This document shows, one piece after another, positions 54,424 to 64,000 of a stretch of DNA of 64,000 bases. Position 1 is the stretch's first letter, and each line of letters starts with the position of its first letter. Location: assembly GCF_032854445.1 (NCBI RefSeq), contig NC_088304.1, positions 28,529,732 to 28,593,731 on the forward strand, read 5' to 3'. The position numbers and the translations under genes were made by a program. The notes under the pieces were generated by a model. It had not been told where the DNA came from and made no database searches. It saw nothing but the letters and a program-made list of their open reading frames with translations. This stretch comes from Liolophura sinensis. Taxonomy: Eukaryota > Mollusca > Polyplacophora > Chitonida > Chitonidae.

Positions 54424-57400
54424 CTAGACACGTGACAAACAATCAGCAATCACATTATCTTTCCCTTTTATGTGTCTAATCTCTAGATTAAATTCTTGCA
54501 AAAGCAAACTCCACCGTAACAATCTTCGGTTTTTACCTTTTAGTTTGTGCAAGAAGGTTAAGGGATTGTGATCTGTATACACAACAATGGGGTAACTTGA
54601 CGAAGTCACATATACTTCAAAATGCTGTAATGCTAGAATCAAGGACAGACACTCCTTTTCTATTGTCGAATAATTTCTCTGGCACTTGTCAAATTTGCGA
54701 GAGAAAAAACATACAGGGTGATCAACGTGATCTGTTTCATTTTCTTGTAACAAAACTGCCCCAGCAGATATATCACTAGCATCAACAGCTAGCTTAAATG
54801 GTAAATTAAAATCAGGTGCTACAAGTATGGGGCCGCTGCTTAGCATGGCCTTTAATCTATCAAAAGATCTCTGACACTCAATGGACCACAAGAATTTAGC
54901 ACCTTTCTTTAACAGCTGAGTTAATGGCTCACTAACAAATGAAAAGTTTCTACAGAACTTTCGATAATAACCTGCCATGCCCAAGAAACGCTTTAACTCT
55001 CTCTTACAACTTGGCACTGGAAAACAAGAGATAACAACTCCACTAGGATGTACAATATTGAGATCAGTGCTATCTCTGTCTACATATGGCTTTAACATGT
55101 TAATGTGACAAAGTTGTCTAGATTTGCGCCGATCAGGAGTGAAAATAATATAATTAAGATCACTTAGCCTCTTGTCTACTACATAAGGTCCAAAATAACG
55201 AGCCTCAAGTGGCTTACCACTAACTGGAAGTAAGGCCAATACCTTTTGACCAACTTCAAATCTGCGTCTTACTGTCTCTTTGTCATACTTAGTTTTCATA
55301 CTCTTCTGAAAAGCTGTAAGATTCTCTCTGGCTAACTCACATACTCTGTTGAGCTTAGTACGAAATCTTGACACATACTGTAATAGGTTAACATTGTCAC
55401 TATCACCAGACACAAACTTTTCCTTGAACAACTGTAGTGGACCACGCACAGTATGGCCAAACACAAGCTCAAATGGACTAAATCTAAGTGACTCTTGTAC
55501 AGACTCTCTTACAGCAAACATTAACAAAGGTACACCCTCGTCCCAATCTTTCCCTGTCTCAAAGCAGTAAGTTCTTATCATACTTTTCAGTGTCTGATGG
55601 AATCTCTCTAGTGCTCCTTGACTTTGTGGGTGATAAGCTGAGGATTTATACTGGCTAATACCTAGCTCATGCATAACTTGTTGGAACACACCAGACATGA
55701 AATTTGAACCCTGGTCTGACTGTACTGACTTAGGCAGACCAAACATGGTGAAGAACTTAACTAAAGCCTTAATTACAGTCTTGGCAGTAATATTCCTTAG
55801 TGGAATTGCCTCAGGGAAACGAGTTGAAGTACACATTATGGTTAACATATACTGATTTCCAGACTTTGTCTTAGGTAGCGGACCAACACAATCTATTAAG
55901 ATTCTACTAAATGGCTCACCAATTGCAGGAATAGGCCTCAAGGCTGCCTTGGGGATTGTCTGGTTAGGTTTCCCCACTAACTGACATGCATGACAAGACC
56001 TGCAAAATTCAGTAACATCTTTCCTTATTCCTGGCCAATAAAAATGACTGAGAATCTTATGATAGGTCTTATTAACACCTAAATGACCTGCTAACGGCGT
56101 TTCAAGCGCTATGGTCAGTATGTCTTTACGATAAGACTTGGGCACAACTACCTGATGCTTAACTGCCCATTCATCCTCCAACGAAACATCGGGGGGCCTC
56201 CACTGCCGCATCAATATGCCAGACTTGACATAGTAGTAGCATGGGTCAGGTAAAGATTCACCATCTTTAGCTGCATCATTAAACAAGCAAGAAATACTTG
56301 GATCACTGTGTTGTTCAGCAATCAACTCAGTCCTACAAAATGGCTGATCACCACTAACAAAATTAGTATCTACTTCCTGCTGGCTGTCTACTTTGGAAGA
56401 ATCTCCATCCAACATGTTGTTGAGAAAAGTCTCACTCAAATCAACAGCACTACCCTGGTCTGTACTGACTTTTCTAGACATAGCTCTTGTAACAACACAG
56501 GACGGATATAAACCCGCTATCTCGCTTTCAACTGGCTCTGTGACTGAATTCAGAGAAGGCTTATCAACCATTAAGGGATCAACAGTAACCTTATCATGTG
56601 CTAAGTCATTTCCCAACAACAAATGAATACCCTCAAAAGGTAATGAAGACTTAATGCCTACCCTGACAGGTCCAGATATCAAATCTGATGACAAATAAAT
56701 ATCATGAAGGGGAACACTGACAAAGTCACTAGACTCTACACCTCTAATAAGGGCACAAATCCCAGAGTATGACTCTTCAGAAAAGGGCAGAGTATTCATC
56801 AACAACAGAGACTGAGATGCCCCAGTATCCCTTAATATCTTTATAGGGGTAGCACCAGACATGTCGCTTCTAAGCGACACTGAACCAGAATTGATAAACG
56901 GAGCGAAGCTATCCATAGAGCATTTGGGAATCTTATCCAATCCCGTATCAGCTAACTCAGATCTGCTTTTAACTGCTGATGTAATTTCCGGCAATGTTTT
57001 GTGCATTGCAACACAAAGACCTGTGGGCTTAGACTCATTCTGAGCTTCCCGTATCTTTTTCAACTTGTAACATTCACTCATCACGTGACCTACCCGCTTG
57101 CAAAAATTACAAGTGACCCTATTTCGAGGACTACCATTCCAATCTGAACTACGTGAACCATGAGCTGTAGAACCATTGGAGCCTGGTGTAGAACTCTTCT
57201 GTGAAGAGCTACCTCTACCTGTTGCATGTGACTGGGTATTTCTACGTGTAAATGAATTAAATGGCTTACCCGTGTATGTAACCTTATGTGTCAAGGAATA
57301 ATTATCAGCTAAACTGGCTGCCTCTTCAAGTGTACTCGCCTTCTGCTCATCAACGAACACCTTTACATCACTATGAATACAACGCTTGAACTCTTCTACC

Positions 57401-58326
57401 AGCACAAGCTGACGCAAACTTTCAAAATCCTTGCCTATTTTCTTGGCTATACACCAGCAATCAAACAACTGCTCCTTAGCTCGACCAAACTCAACGTATG
57501 TCTGATCTCTACCTTTTTCACAGTTACGAAATTTCTGGCGGTAAGCTTCAGGCACCAATTCATAACCCTTCAAAATTACCTCTTTCACATAGTCATAATT
57601 GGAAGCACTCTCTACACTTAACTGAGTGTAAATTTCCCTGGCCTTTCCAATTAGCACACTCTGTAATAACATAGTCCAGAACTCTTTAGGCCACTTCAAG
57701 CTATTTGCAATTTTCTCAAAATGCAGAAAATACTTATCCACCTCTTTTTCCTGAAAGGATGGAACTAACCGAATGTATTTGGTCACATCAAATCCTGTAT
57801 CCTGTCTACCGGAAGGACCCGGTTTCTCATCTCTCTCTACCTCTAACTTTTTCATTTGAAACTCCAATTCCCTTTCCCTCTCTCTTTCTTGCCTCTCTCT
57901 CTCCTCTCTCTGCACTTCCCTCTCCTCTCTCTGCACTTCCCTCTCTCTTTCCTCTCTCTGCACTTCCCTCTCTCTTTCCTCTCTCTCTCTCTGCATTTTC
58001 AACTTTTCTAACTCTATCTCATGTTCCCTCTCTTTCTCTCTCTCTCTTTCCTCTTTCTCCAATCTCAACTTTAACTCAAACTGCTTAAACTTAAGCTCGG
58101 CATCAGACTGACCCTCGAACTCATAATCAGATAATGCAGAACTGTCAAACTTCCCTATCTCCACTAAATGTTTCAACAAAGTATGCTGCATATCTCTTTT
58201 CCTCCATGAAGACTTTATGAACAAACCTAAAAATGTCCCTAACTTAACCAAGTCTTCCTTCTTTAAACTCTCAAAAACATCCTGATCGGGCGCACTAACA
58301 AACTGTTTAGGATCAAAATCTCCCAT
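54424..58326 (-). CDS. Gag-PR-IN-RNase H polyprotein of a Gmr1-like Gypsy element, RT palm deleted
   Basis: One uninterrupted ORF of 1,300 codons from ATG 58,326. Domains in order with approximate residues: N-terminal Gag helices (1-80); highly charged Glu/Arg repeat region (85-165); Gag capsid-like domain of the type that gave rise to vertebrate SCAN domains (170-330); one CCHC knuckle 'CNFCKRVGHVMSEC' (about 404-418); aspartic protease 'RDTGASQSLLL' (about 496); H2C2 zinc domain 'HLGVNKTYHK...CRSCHAC' (745-780); integrase core 'LIDCVGPL', 'VQSDQGSNF', 'GALERFHQTL' (810-910) with D, D and E intact; then directly the RT thumb 'KRELKRFLGMAGYYRKF' (about 1,105); and RNase H 'LAVDASDISAGAVLL', 'STIEKECLSL', 'VVYTDHNPLTFL' (1,180-1,250). 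Fingers and palm with the Y-x-D-D motif are absent, yet the frame is preserved. Confidence 0.92.
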   Translation of the reverse strand: MGDFDPKQFVSAPDQDVFESLKKEDLVKLGTFLGLFIKSSWRKRDMQHTLLKHLVEIGKFDSSALSDYEFEGQSDAELKFKQFELKLRLEKEEREREKEREHEIELEKLKMQREREEREREVQREEREREVQREEREVQREERERQERERERELEFQMKKLEVERDEKPGPSGRQDTGFDVTKYIRLVPSFQEKEVDKYFLHFEKIANSLKWPKEFWTMLLQSVLIGKAREIYTQLSVESASNYDYVKEVILKGYELVPEAYRQKFRNCEKGRDQTYVEFGRAKEQLFDCWCIAKKIGKDFESLRQLVLVEEFKRCIHSDVKVFVDEQKASTLEEAASLADNYSLTHKVTYTGKPFNSFTRRNTQSHATGRGSSSQKSSTPGSNGSTAHGSRSSDWNGSPRNRVTCNFCKRVGHVMSECYKLKKIREAQNESKPTGLCVAMHKTLPEITSAVKSRSELADTGLDKIPKCSMDSFAPFINSGSVSLRSDMSGATPIKILRDTGASQSLLLMNTLPFSEESYSGICALIRGVESSDFVSVPLHDIYLSSDLISGPVRVGIKSSLPFEGIHLLLGNDLAHDKVTVDPLMVDKPSLNSVTEPVESEIAGLYPSCVVTRAMSRKVSTDQGSAVDLSETFLNNMLDGDSSKVDSQQEVDTNFVSGDQPFCRTELIAEQHSDPSISCLFNDAAKDGESLPDPCYYYVKSGILMRQWRPPDVSLEDEWAVKHQVVVPKSYRKDILTIALETPLAGHLGVNKTYHKILSHFYWPGIRKDVTEFCRSCHACQLVGKPNQTIPKAALRPIPAIGEPFSRILIDCVGPLPKTKSGNQYMLTIMCTSTRFPEAIPLRNITAKTVIKALVKFFTMFGLPKSVQSDQGSNFMSGVFQQVMHELGISQYKSSAYHPQSQGALERFHQTLKSMIRTYCFETGKDWDEGVPLLMFAVRESVQESLRFSPFELVFGHTVRGPLQLFKEKFVSGDSDNVNLLQYVSRFRTKLNRVCELARENLTAFQKSMKTKYDKETVRRRFEVGQKVLALLPVSGKPLEARYFGPYVVDKRLSDLNYIIFTPDRRKSRQLCHINMLKPYVDRDSTDLNIVHPSGVVISCFPVPSCKRELKRFLGMAGYYRKFCRNFSFVSEPLTQLLKKGAKFLWSIECQRSFDRLKAMLSSGPILVAPDFNLPFKLAVDASDISAGAVLLQENETDHVDHPVCFFSRKFDKCQRNYSTIEKECLSLILALQHFEVYVTSSSYPIVVYTDHNPLTFLHKLKGKNRRLLRWSLLLQEFNLEIRHIKGKDNVIADCLSRV
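57850..58060 (-). repeat. coding (GAGA)-rich repeat in Gag
   Basis: The CT-rich + strand ('ctctctctgcacttccctct' and variants) encodes repeated 'REEREREVQREER' on the minus strand. The repeat is in frame and probably varies in length between copies by slippage. Confidence 0.85.
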
Positions 58327-58431
58327 TGTAAATATTTAGCCACTGAATCATTCACCGTTAAAATTAAGCAATCGCTTCTCACTTGTGTTTAACTTCAAAT
58401 ATCCGGTGCAAAACAAAAGGGAAACAATCAG

Positions 58432-58449
58432 TTCCCGGACAGGCCCCCA
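58432..58449 (-). other. primer-binding site
   Basis: Five bases inside the 5' LTR the minus strand reads TGGGGGCCTGTCCGGGAA. This resembles the tRNA-Pro type site of gammaretroviruses (TGGGGG-x-x-x-GTCCGGGA). The exact tRNA is not determined. Confidence 0.7.
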
Positions 58450-58454
58450 ATTTC

Positions 58455-59251
58455 TGTTACGGTATTGAAAACAGCAACAGAAGACTGACTCAGTGACTCA
58501 ATATTACAATGTAAACAATGCTTTATATATAAAATGAGACGTACAGTTTTACAGACAGTTCAACAACAACAACAACATACACATCAGTATTACCGGTCTT
58601 TAAAAGTTTCCAATTCACCTTTGCATCCCAAGGAATGTATTCCAGGAAATCCAACGTAAAGACCATGGGATAAACCCATGGTCTTTGTCACCCAATGTCA
58701 CCTTGTGGCAGAACGAACGTCCTTTGCAAAACTGAAAACTTCAGTTTAGAGTCCTTGACGACCTTGTCGGTCAGGTGAGGTCAGCGTGTTAAACAAATTA
58801 CACAGTCCACACTGTATAAGATCCGAACACCAATAAACGTGACTTCCGCAGAAATTCACATAAACCAGACATCAGTACTACTGTGGTACACAAACGGTGC
58901 CGGCATAAAAATCTGTCCTCCCAAATGAAACTGGCATCACCAGCTCATATCTAAATAATGGACTCGATACGAAAGCGTCGCACACTCTCCTGGCTCCCAG
59001 TGGATGCAGCAAAAATACCTCCCCTCTGCACAGAAAACACGGCTTATATACGCTCCAGGTGGATTCAACTATTCTTAGACACAGAATTAACAGCCAATGA
59101 ACAGCCAGTTAAATAAACAGAGCATTGAACAAGGTGCTTTCGGCCAGGTCCGCTCTGTACATATATAACAGGGCCTGTTATGCTTATAACATATAACACA
59201 AAGGTCCGCAGACTAACAGTACATGAAAACGTTAAATAGTCATACATAACA
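58455..59251 (-). repeat. 5' LTR (right copy), 797 bp, with internal deletion
   Basis: Matches the left LTR except for a roughly 220-bp deletion whose junction carries a perfect 12-bp inverted repeat (58,658-58,669 and 58,675-58,686), and a 10-bp deletion near 58,820. Other differences are a handful of single bases. Confidence 0.93.
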
Positions 59252-59255
59252 GTAT

Positions 59256-61007
59256 GTATATACAGAGGGCGAAAAGGGAATGATCAAGTTGAAATATACA
59301 TCCCTACATGTGTAGATATTATGTAAAAATGCTTGGTGTGATGCCTGGATGGAATCCTGCTCTGGGATGGGTTCCTCTGTTTTTTCAACTTGATGATTAA
59401 CTGTTTGCGTTGGCATGTGATTGAAGGTGGAAATAAAGTGGAGAGTAAGATGTAAAATGACTTGTAGTGAATGATTTTGTGTGTATGGAAGGTGTGTAAT
59501 AGCGTGATATTTTTCAAGGAATTGTTTGGAAAATAGTTATAAAGTTGGTACGCATTTGTGGAAACCTGGTTCCACGTTTTCAGCCCTAACCGAGACCTTG
59601 AGCACCACGTTTTCAGATCTTGTCACGAGGTTTACTATTATTTGGAAATTGTAAAATGTCTTCCTGAATTATTTAATATTATTCTGTGTAGTGGAAGAAA
59701 AACATTGAACGCCATGTTTACGAATAAAACTGTGCTACCCCTATCTCAGTACGCCCCTTACACAGAATTTGCGAGGGTTAGAAAAATTAGGGCATTAGAC
59801 TGTAAAGCGTAGTCGATAACCTGGAGAGGGTCAACAAAGGGTCGAAAAAATGTGAAAAATGAAGGCAAGGGTCTTCCAAAAACCGGAATTTGCCTATATG
59901 CCAAACGCCCTGGGAAGGGCTGGCTTCATTTTGATAACGTTTAATGATGCACAAGGTCAAGGTCTATTATATTTTGGCTAAACGCCGGTGGTAACTTCAA
60001 AGGAAATAGTGTTCTTGTTTCGAAAAAAGAAAACTTAGGGTTATGTAAGGGGTGCGGAGATTTGTAGCCATGGTACTAACTATAACTAGGGTTAGGGTGG
60101 GAAGAAATGGTAACCCTCACACCGTTTTACGCCAAGTCCGGTAAGTCCCCTCTAAACGATGTTTGGAGCTCAAAACAGGTGTCAAGATTGGCTCTTACCT
60201 CTGATCTCGGCCGCATACGTAACAGCCCACGTAAATTCAACTCGGTAATGACACGCCAGCCCCAAATTCACGAAAAGGCAGACTGCTATGATTTTATTTC
60301 GGGGTTACGCGCATGCGCCATCACAGGAACGAAAAGAAAACTAATACAAAAGACGACAGAAACAACCTCTTTGTTATTCCAGGCTTGGTCCCTTTGCATT
60401 GTTAAATGTGATGACAACACAGCACTTTGAGTAATTCTAGACCAGTGACGTCTAAGTTGCATTCAACACCACTGAGGTAAATTGACAAGAGACAGTATTT
60501 CACCGGTTCCTTGTGACCATATACCAGCTATTACACTGTCGTCGATGCTCTGGTCTTATTCTCTATGCTGTACGTCTTTAATTATATTGATATTTATCTA
60601 AAAAGGTCAATGGTGGATGCAAATTTACTAAATGTAACATCGCTTTTTCCATCAATCAAAAAGGCACAAGGTATGTTCTAGGCGAATGATTAAAATCAGT
60701 ATTTCATTCCTCTATCATACTAGTATAGAAGTTGTCTTTAATAAAATATATATTTTAATGGCACGTCGATTGCAACTGTTCATATATCCAACGTGGTGAT
60801 CTAATTCGAAACGATGAATATCCGGCCCTTAGCTCCAGGTAAATCAGAATTATAAACAGTCCTGAGAACTCTGGCAGAGACTTTGACGCTCTTTCCATAT
60901 TTACTTACAAGAGGATTATGATTTTGGGTAAAACAATATGATATCTACACGCCATATGTAGAAGTCATCAGTATTTTGTTATGCAAATAAGGATAACTAA
61001 CACTGTC
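59256..61007. other. no supported gene; dispersed-repeat pieces and one NRF-1-like site
   Basis: Open frames at 59,558-59,812 and 60,107-60,430 have no recognisable content. The palindrome GCGCATGCGC occurs at about 60,309-60,318 in a locally GC-richer patch. About 60,420-60,570 is an inverted copy of the 34/62/63-kb repeat family ('gagtaattctagaccagtga', then 'cgtcta'). About 60,690-60,935 is the second copy of the repeat at 1,480-1,730. Confidence 0.45.
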
Positions 61008-61505
61008 AGAGTTAAAACTATTCCTGTTCTCGTGAAGAATTAAAACTATCCCTGTTCTCGAACAGAAATAAAACTATCCCTTTTCTCGTAAAGAATCAAA
61101 CATCCCCCTGTTCTCGTAAAGAACCAAAACTAATTGTGTTGGTGAATGAGTGAGTTTTATGTGAAGAAAACTTGTAAAGAACCATAACTATCCCTGTTCT
61201 TGTAAAGAATCAAGACAATCCATGTTCTCGTAAAGAATTAAAATTATCCCTATTCTCGTAAAGAACTTGTTCTCGTAAAAAATCAAAACAATCCCCCCTG
61301 TTCTTGTAAAGAATTAAAACTATCCCTGTTCTCGTAAAGTATCAAAACAATCCCTGTTCTCGTAAAGATTCAAAACAATCCCTGTTCTCTTAAAGAACTA
61401 AAACTATCCCTGCTCTTGTAAAGAATCAAAACAATCCCTGTTCTCATAAAGATTCAAAACTATCCCTGTTCTCGTAAAGAATTAAAACCATCCATGTTCG
61501 GGTAA
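61008..61505. repeat. 28-bp tandem repeat, about 16-17 units
   Basis: Units of the type 'ctgttctcgtaaagaattaa' followed by 'aactatcc' or 'aacaatcc', interrupted near 61,140-61,175 by unrelated sequence ('gtgttggtgaatgagtgagt'). Two main variants (aattaaaactatcc and aatcaaaacaatcc) alternate along the array. Confidence 0.9.
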
Positions 61506-64000
61506 AATCGGCGAGACAGAAAAACGTATGATATTTTTGAAATATATGTCCAGCTAAGATGTGCCTTCTTGAAAGTCTGCGGTTTCCTTTGAGTCCAGTG
61601 AAAGTGGATATACATCTTTCACAGGCTTTGATATGTAACGATTGTTTAAGCTAGCAGATAATTAATATTCACTGAAACACTTGATCATGAATTCTATCCA
61701 TTAAATCTTAGTGAGGAATACTAGAGTGGACAAATTCCTAGTGGAGATGCCATGATAGGGTACGTGTATTTGAGCGCCCATTTCTTCAGTGAGACGTTTG
61801 AAGTTAGGATCCACATACAACTGATGTCTGAATGTTTTGCAAAGCACAACAGTGCCTTCATCAACAGGGTAGACACAAGTTTGGTGGTGAAGCTTGTTGA
61901 CCCCGCAATAAAGTGAGCTTCGTATGGGGATTTATGCATTTTTGGATTTAGGTTAATCCAGATAAGTTATAGTATATCGGTGTGGCGGAAAGATAGGGAC
62001 ACACAGGTACTCCTCCGAAGAACTGATGCCTTCTAAATAGTTCCGCCGTAGTATAGGTCGTTATGGAACACCTTGTGGTAATGCATCAAAGACATTCGCA
62101 AATTATATTTGCCTTATATGCCAGATATGTGGCAAACAGTACATTGTCAGGCAACATATTTAATTTCCCGGCCAACCGTACACATACAACAGATTTTCAA
62201 AGAAAATCACTGTTTTCCTCCCGTTAGTCGCCATATTAGGCAATGTTTTCTCTCTTCAACAGTGTTTTTTCAAGTTTTCATATTTTACAAAGTTCAGGAT
62301 GGAAACTTAGCTTTGTTAGATATTAAAGAAACTTTATTTAGTAATAAGTATCAAACCGATCTGAATCAAAACCATAGGGTATTCGTTTTGTGCCGTAAGT
62401 CGTAAGACTTTAAACCAAGCTGTGACATTTTAATAGACTACTGACGACAGTTATAATAAGTAGTGAATAGTAAACATAGTCACCAGAACAACCAAAAGTT
62501 AATTAGTAAGGATCACCTCGGCGCACCTACGTCTTAGGCGTTGGCTTTGTCTGGTCATGTACTATGAAAGACGTGGACATAAAATATGAAGCAGTGTCGA
62601 CAGTGTGATGTTTTGTAAATTGTGAAATACGGTGAAATACGGCCTATTATCAATTTACAACAGTTACGGTGTTATTCTAACTGTTCATGTAAATGCAAAT
62701 ATAACATCAAACTCTCCCCTCCCGCCTCCACCACCATGATTTAAGCACGATTAGGTAAAAAAAAACAGTGATGTTATATGCAATTTATTAGACGTCACTC
62801 GTCTAGAATTACTCAAAATGCTGTGTTGTCATTACCGAGAAGCGGAACAGACTGTTACACAGAACGCAGTGAATTCGGTTTCTCAGCACATCGAGTTCAA
62901 CAGAGACGACCAGCCTTCCTAGACGATGCTTTGAACTTATTGCATCCTATTTCTTCTTTCTTCGTGAGACGTCCAACATTTTCATCTTTTCCCTCCTAGT
63001 TTATGCTCAAAAAGAGCTGCTCGACAAGGGTCTACTTAATCCCCCCTATTTATCTTTGACTTCTTTTCGAAATCCCTTTTTCGTTCGGCATCAGGAAGGC
63101 CACCATCTGCGACCACCAAGAAGCTGGCAAATGGTCACACGAAAGGGGTGTAATACGGCCTCCTGGCCATTTACCTCAGACAAAGTTTTATTCTAACTGT
63201 TCATGTAAATGCATAAATAGTAGCAATTTACATGCCCGCCTAGCACCGTGGCTTGAGCAGAATTAGGTAAAAATAAAATGTTGTGATGTTAATTGTAATT
63301 TATTAGACGTGACTTGTCTAGAATGACTCAAAATGCTGTGTTGTCATCACATTTAACATACAATCATATTAAGACTAAATTATCTCCCTGCATGTTGTCG
63401 GTATCTACCTGCGTTTAGAACACCGGTCTGGATATACTCATGAATTATTTCAAACCTAACGTACACAGTTGTGCATTATTGATTACTAGATTTTTTCACT
63501 TCGCTACCATAACGCACAAACTTGGAGGAAAGAATCTGATCGAAAGCTCGTAACATTACCAGAGCAAGGTGTTGGGATATGTGTCTGAAGTATGGGTATA
63601 CTTTTTTTTCTTCGTCTCAGCGACTCCCTTAGTCTAGAGTAACGATGCTAAGTTAATATGACAGTGTTTCGTCTGCAGAAGGTTGCCATGTATATATACA
63701 CAACCAATGTGTTATAACGACAAGATCAATAAATGCTGAGCGCCTCACAGAGTAAGTACAAGCACATATTGTACAAATGACTGTAAGGTTATCCATAAGA
63801 CTGGGTGAAGCATCCAACCTGAAAACTCACACAGTCAAACGGAACGGCAGTGTTTCTATTTTACAGCTTTAAACGATTAGAACAACCACTGTCACTATTT
63901 CAGACTCCCATGCCCAGAGGGCAATGACATGCACTGACTGGCTTTCATGTCATTTTTTTTTTAATTTTCTTAACTATTTTTGTCCTTTTGGCATGGTGAA
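61506..64000. other. intergenic or intronic with dispersed-repeat copies, no gene seen
   Basis: Copies of the repeat also found at 34.0-34.7 kb lie at about 62,620-62,835 and 63,130-63,365. They share 'tgaaatacggcct', 'ctaactgttcatgtaaatgc', 'gagcagaattaggtaaaaa' or 'agcacgattaggtaaaaa', 'aatttattagacgtcact' and 'ctcaaaatgctgtgttgtca'. Open frames at 62,109-62,405 and 62,778-62,999 have no recognisable content, and the latter lies partly inside the repeat. Confidence 0.45.

Larger units (their letters stand above)
53295..59251 (-). mobile_element. Gmr1-like Ty3/Gypsy LTR retrotransposon, RT-deleted
   Basis: A 5.96-kb element on the minus strand, bounded by LTRs with TGTTAC...CATAACA ends and by a GTAT target duplication (53,291-53,294 and 59,252-59,255). 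It has a primer-binding site, polypurine tract and one long ORF. Integrase lies ahead of RT/RNase H, the order that defines Gmr1-like elements within Ty3/Gypsy. The RT palm is missing, so the copy cannot reverse-transcribe on its own. Confidence 0.93.

Noticed and set aside
57705-58088. 127-codon + strand ORF of Leu/Ser/Pro repeats
   Set aside because: It is the shadow of the Glu/Arg repeat in the Gag ORF on the other strand.
60080-60100. Telomere-like 'ctagggttagggtggg'
   Set aside because: Only about two partial units, no array; chance or a single interstitial trace.
61008-61505. CRISPR-like appearance of a 28-bp direct repeat
   Set aside because: The units are head-to-tail with no unique spacers, the locus is eukaryotic and no cas-like gene is present.

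Overview
The window is eukaryotic, AT-rich and mostly non-coding: single-repeat exons with consensus splice sites, degenerate retrotransposons, SINEs, minisatellites and a Polinton. Its dispersed repeats are of types I associate with molluscs (3' ends reading 'gagtacggcgtaaaacacc' followed by TAAA runs, or 'gacgttaaacccc' followed by ACTC runs). The best guess is a bivalve or gastropod, or at least a lophotrochozoan. That assignment is inference.

Region by region: 1-7.7 kb holds a BEL/Pao gag remnant, a 43-bp minisatellite, a tyrosine-recombinase fragment, a solo LTR and a dead non-LTR reverse transcriptase joined to a SINE tail. From 9.7 to 32.6 kb there are four tandem copies of a roughly 2-kb unit. 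Each copy carries one 99-bp, phase-0 exon encoding exactly one 33-residue ankyrin repeat. A further ankyrin-like 99-bp exon (36.0 kb) and a SOCS-box-like terminal exon (40.8-41.3 kb) suggest one host gene of the ankyrin/SOCS type on the + strand.

The third ankyrin unit is split by a roughly 15-kb Polinton/Maverick (adintovirus-like) element at 14,896-29,873. It has about 90-bp terminal inverted repeats and a TCATAC target duplication. It carries protein-primed DNA polymerase B, retroviral-type integrase, double-jelly-roll capsid protein, a fragment of the packaging ATPase and several conserved virion-type proteins. Nearly all are broken by frameshifts or stops, so it is a decaying endogenous copy. 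The neighbouring ankyrin units preserve the uninterrupted target site.

From 32.8 to 39.6 kb there are remnants of Gypsy and BEL/Pao polymerases. From 43 to 53 kb the sequence is repeat-rich: a GC-rich array of an unrecognised minus-strand coding family, a degenerate short-unit repeat field, a zinc-finger/tyrosine-recombinase-like gene with one convincing downstream exon, and repeats rich in TGACCTTGA motifs.

A complete LTR retrotransposon (53,295-59,251, minus strand) has a 1300-codon ORF in the order Gag-PR-IN-RNase H, the Gmr1-like arrangement with integrase ahead of reverse transcriptase, but the RT palm has been deleted in frame. The last 5 kb holds a 28-bp tandem repeat and copies of dispersed repeats, with no convincing gene.
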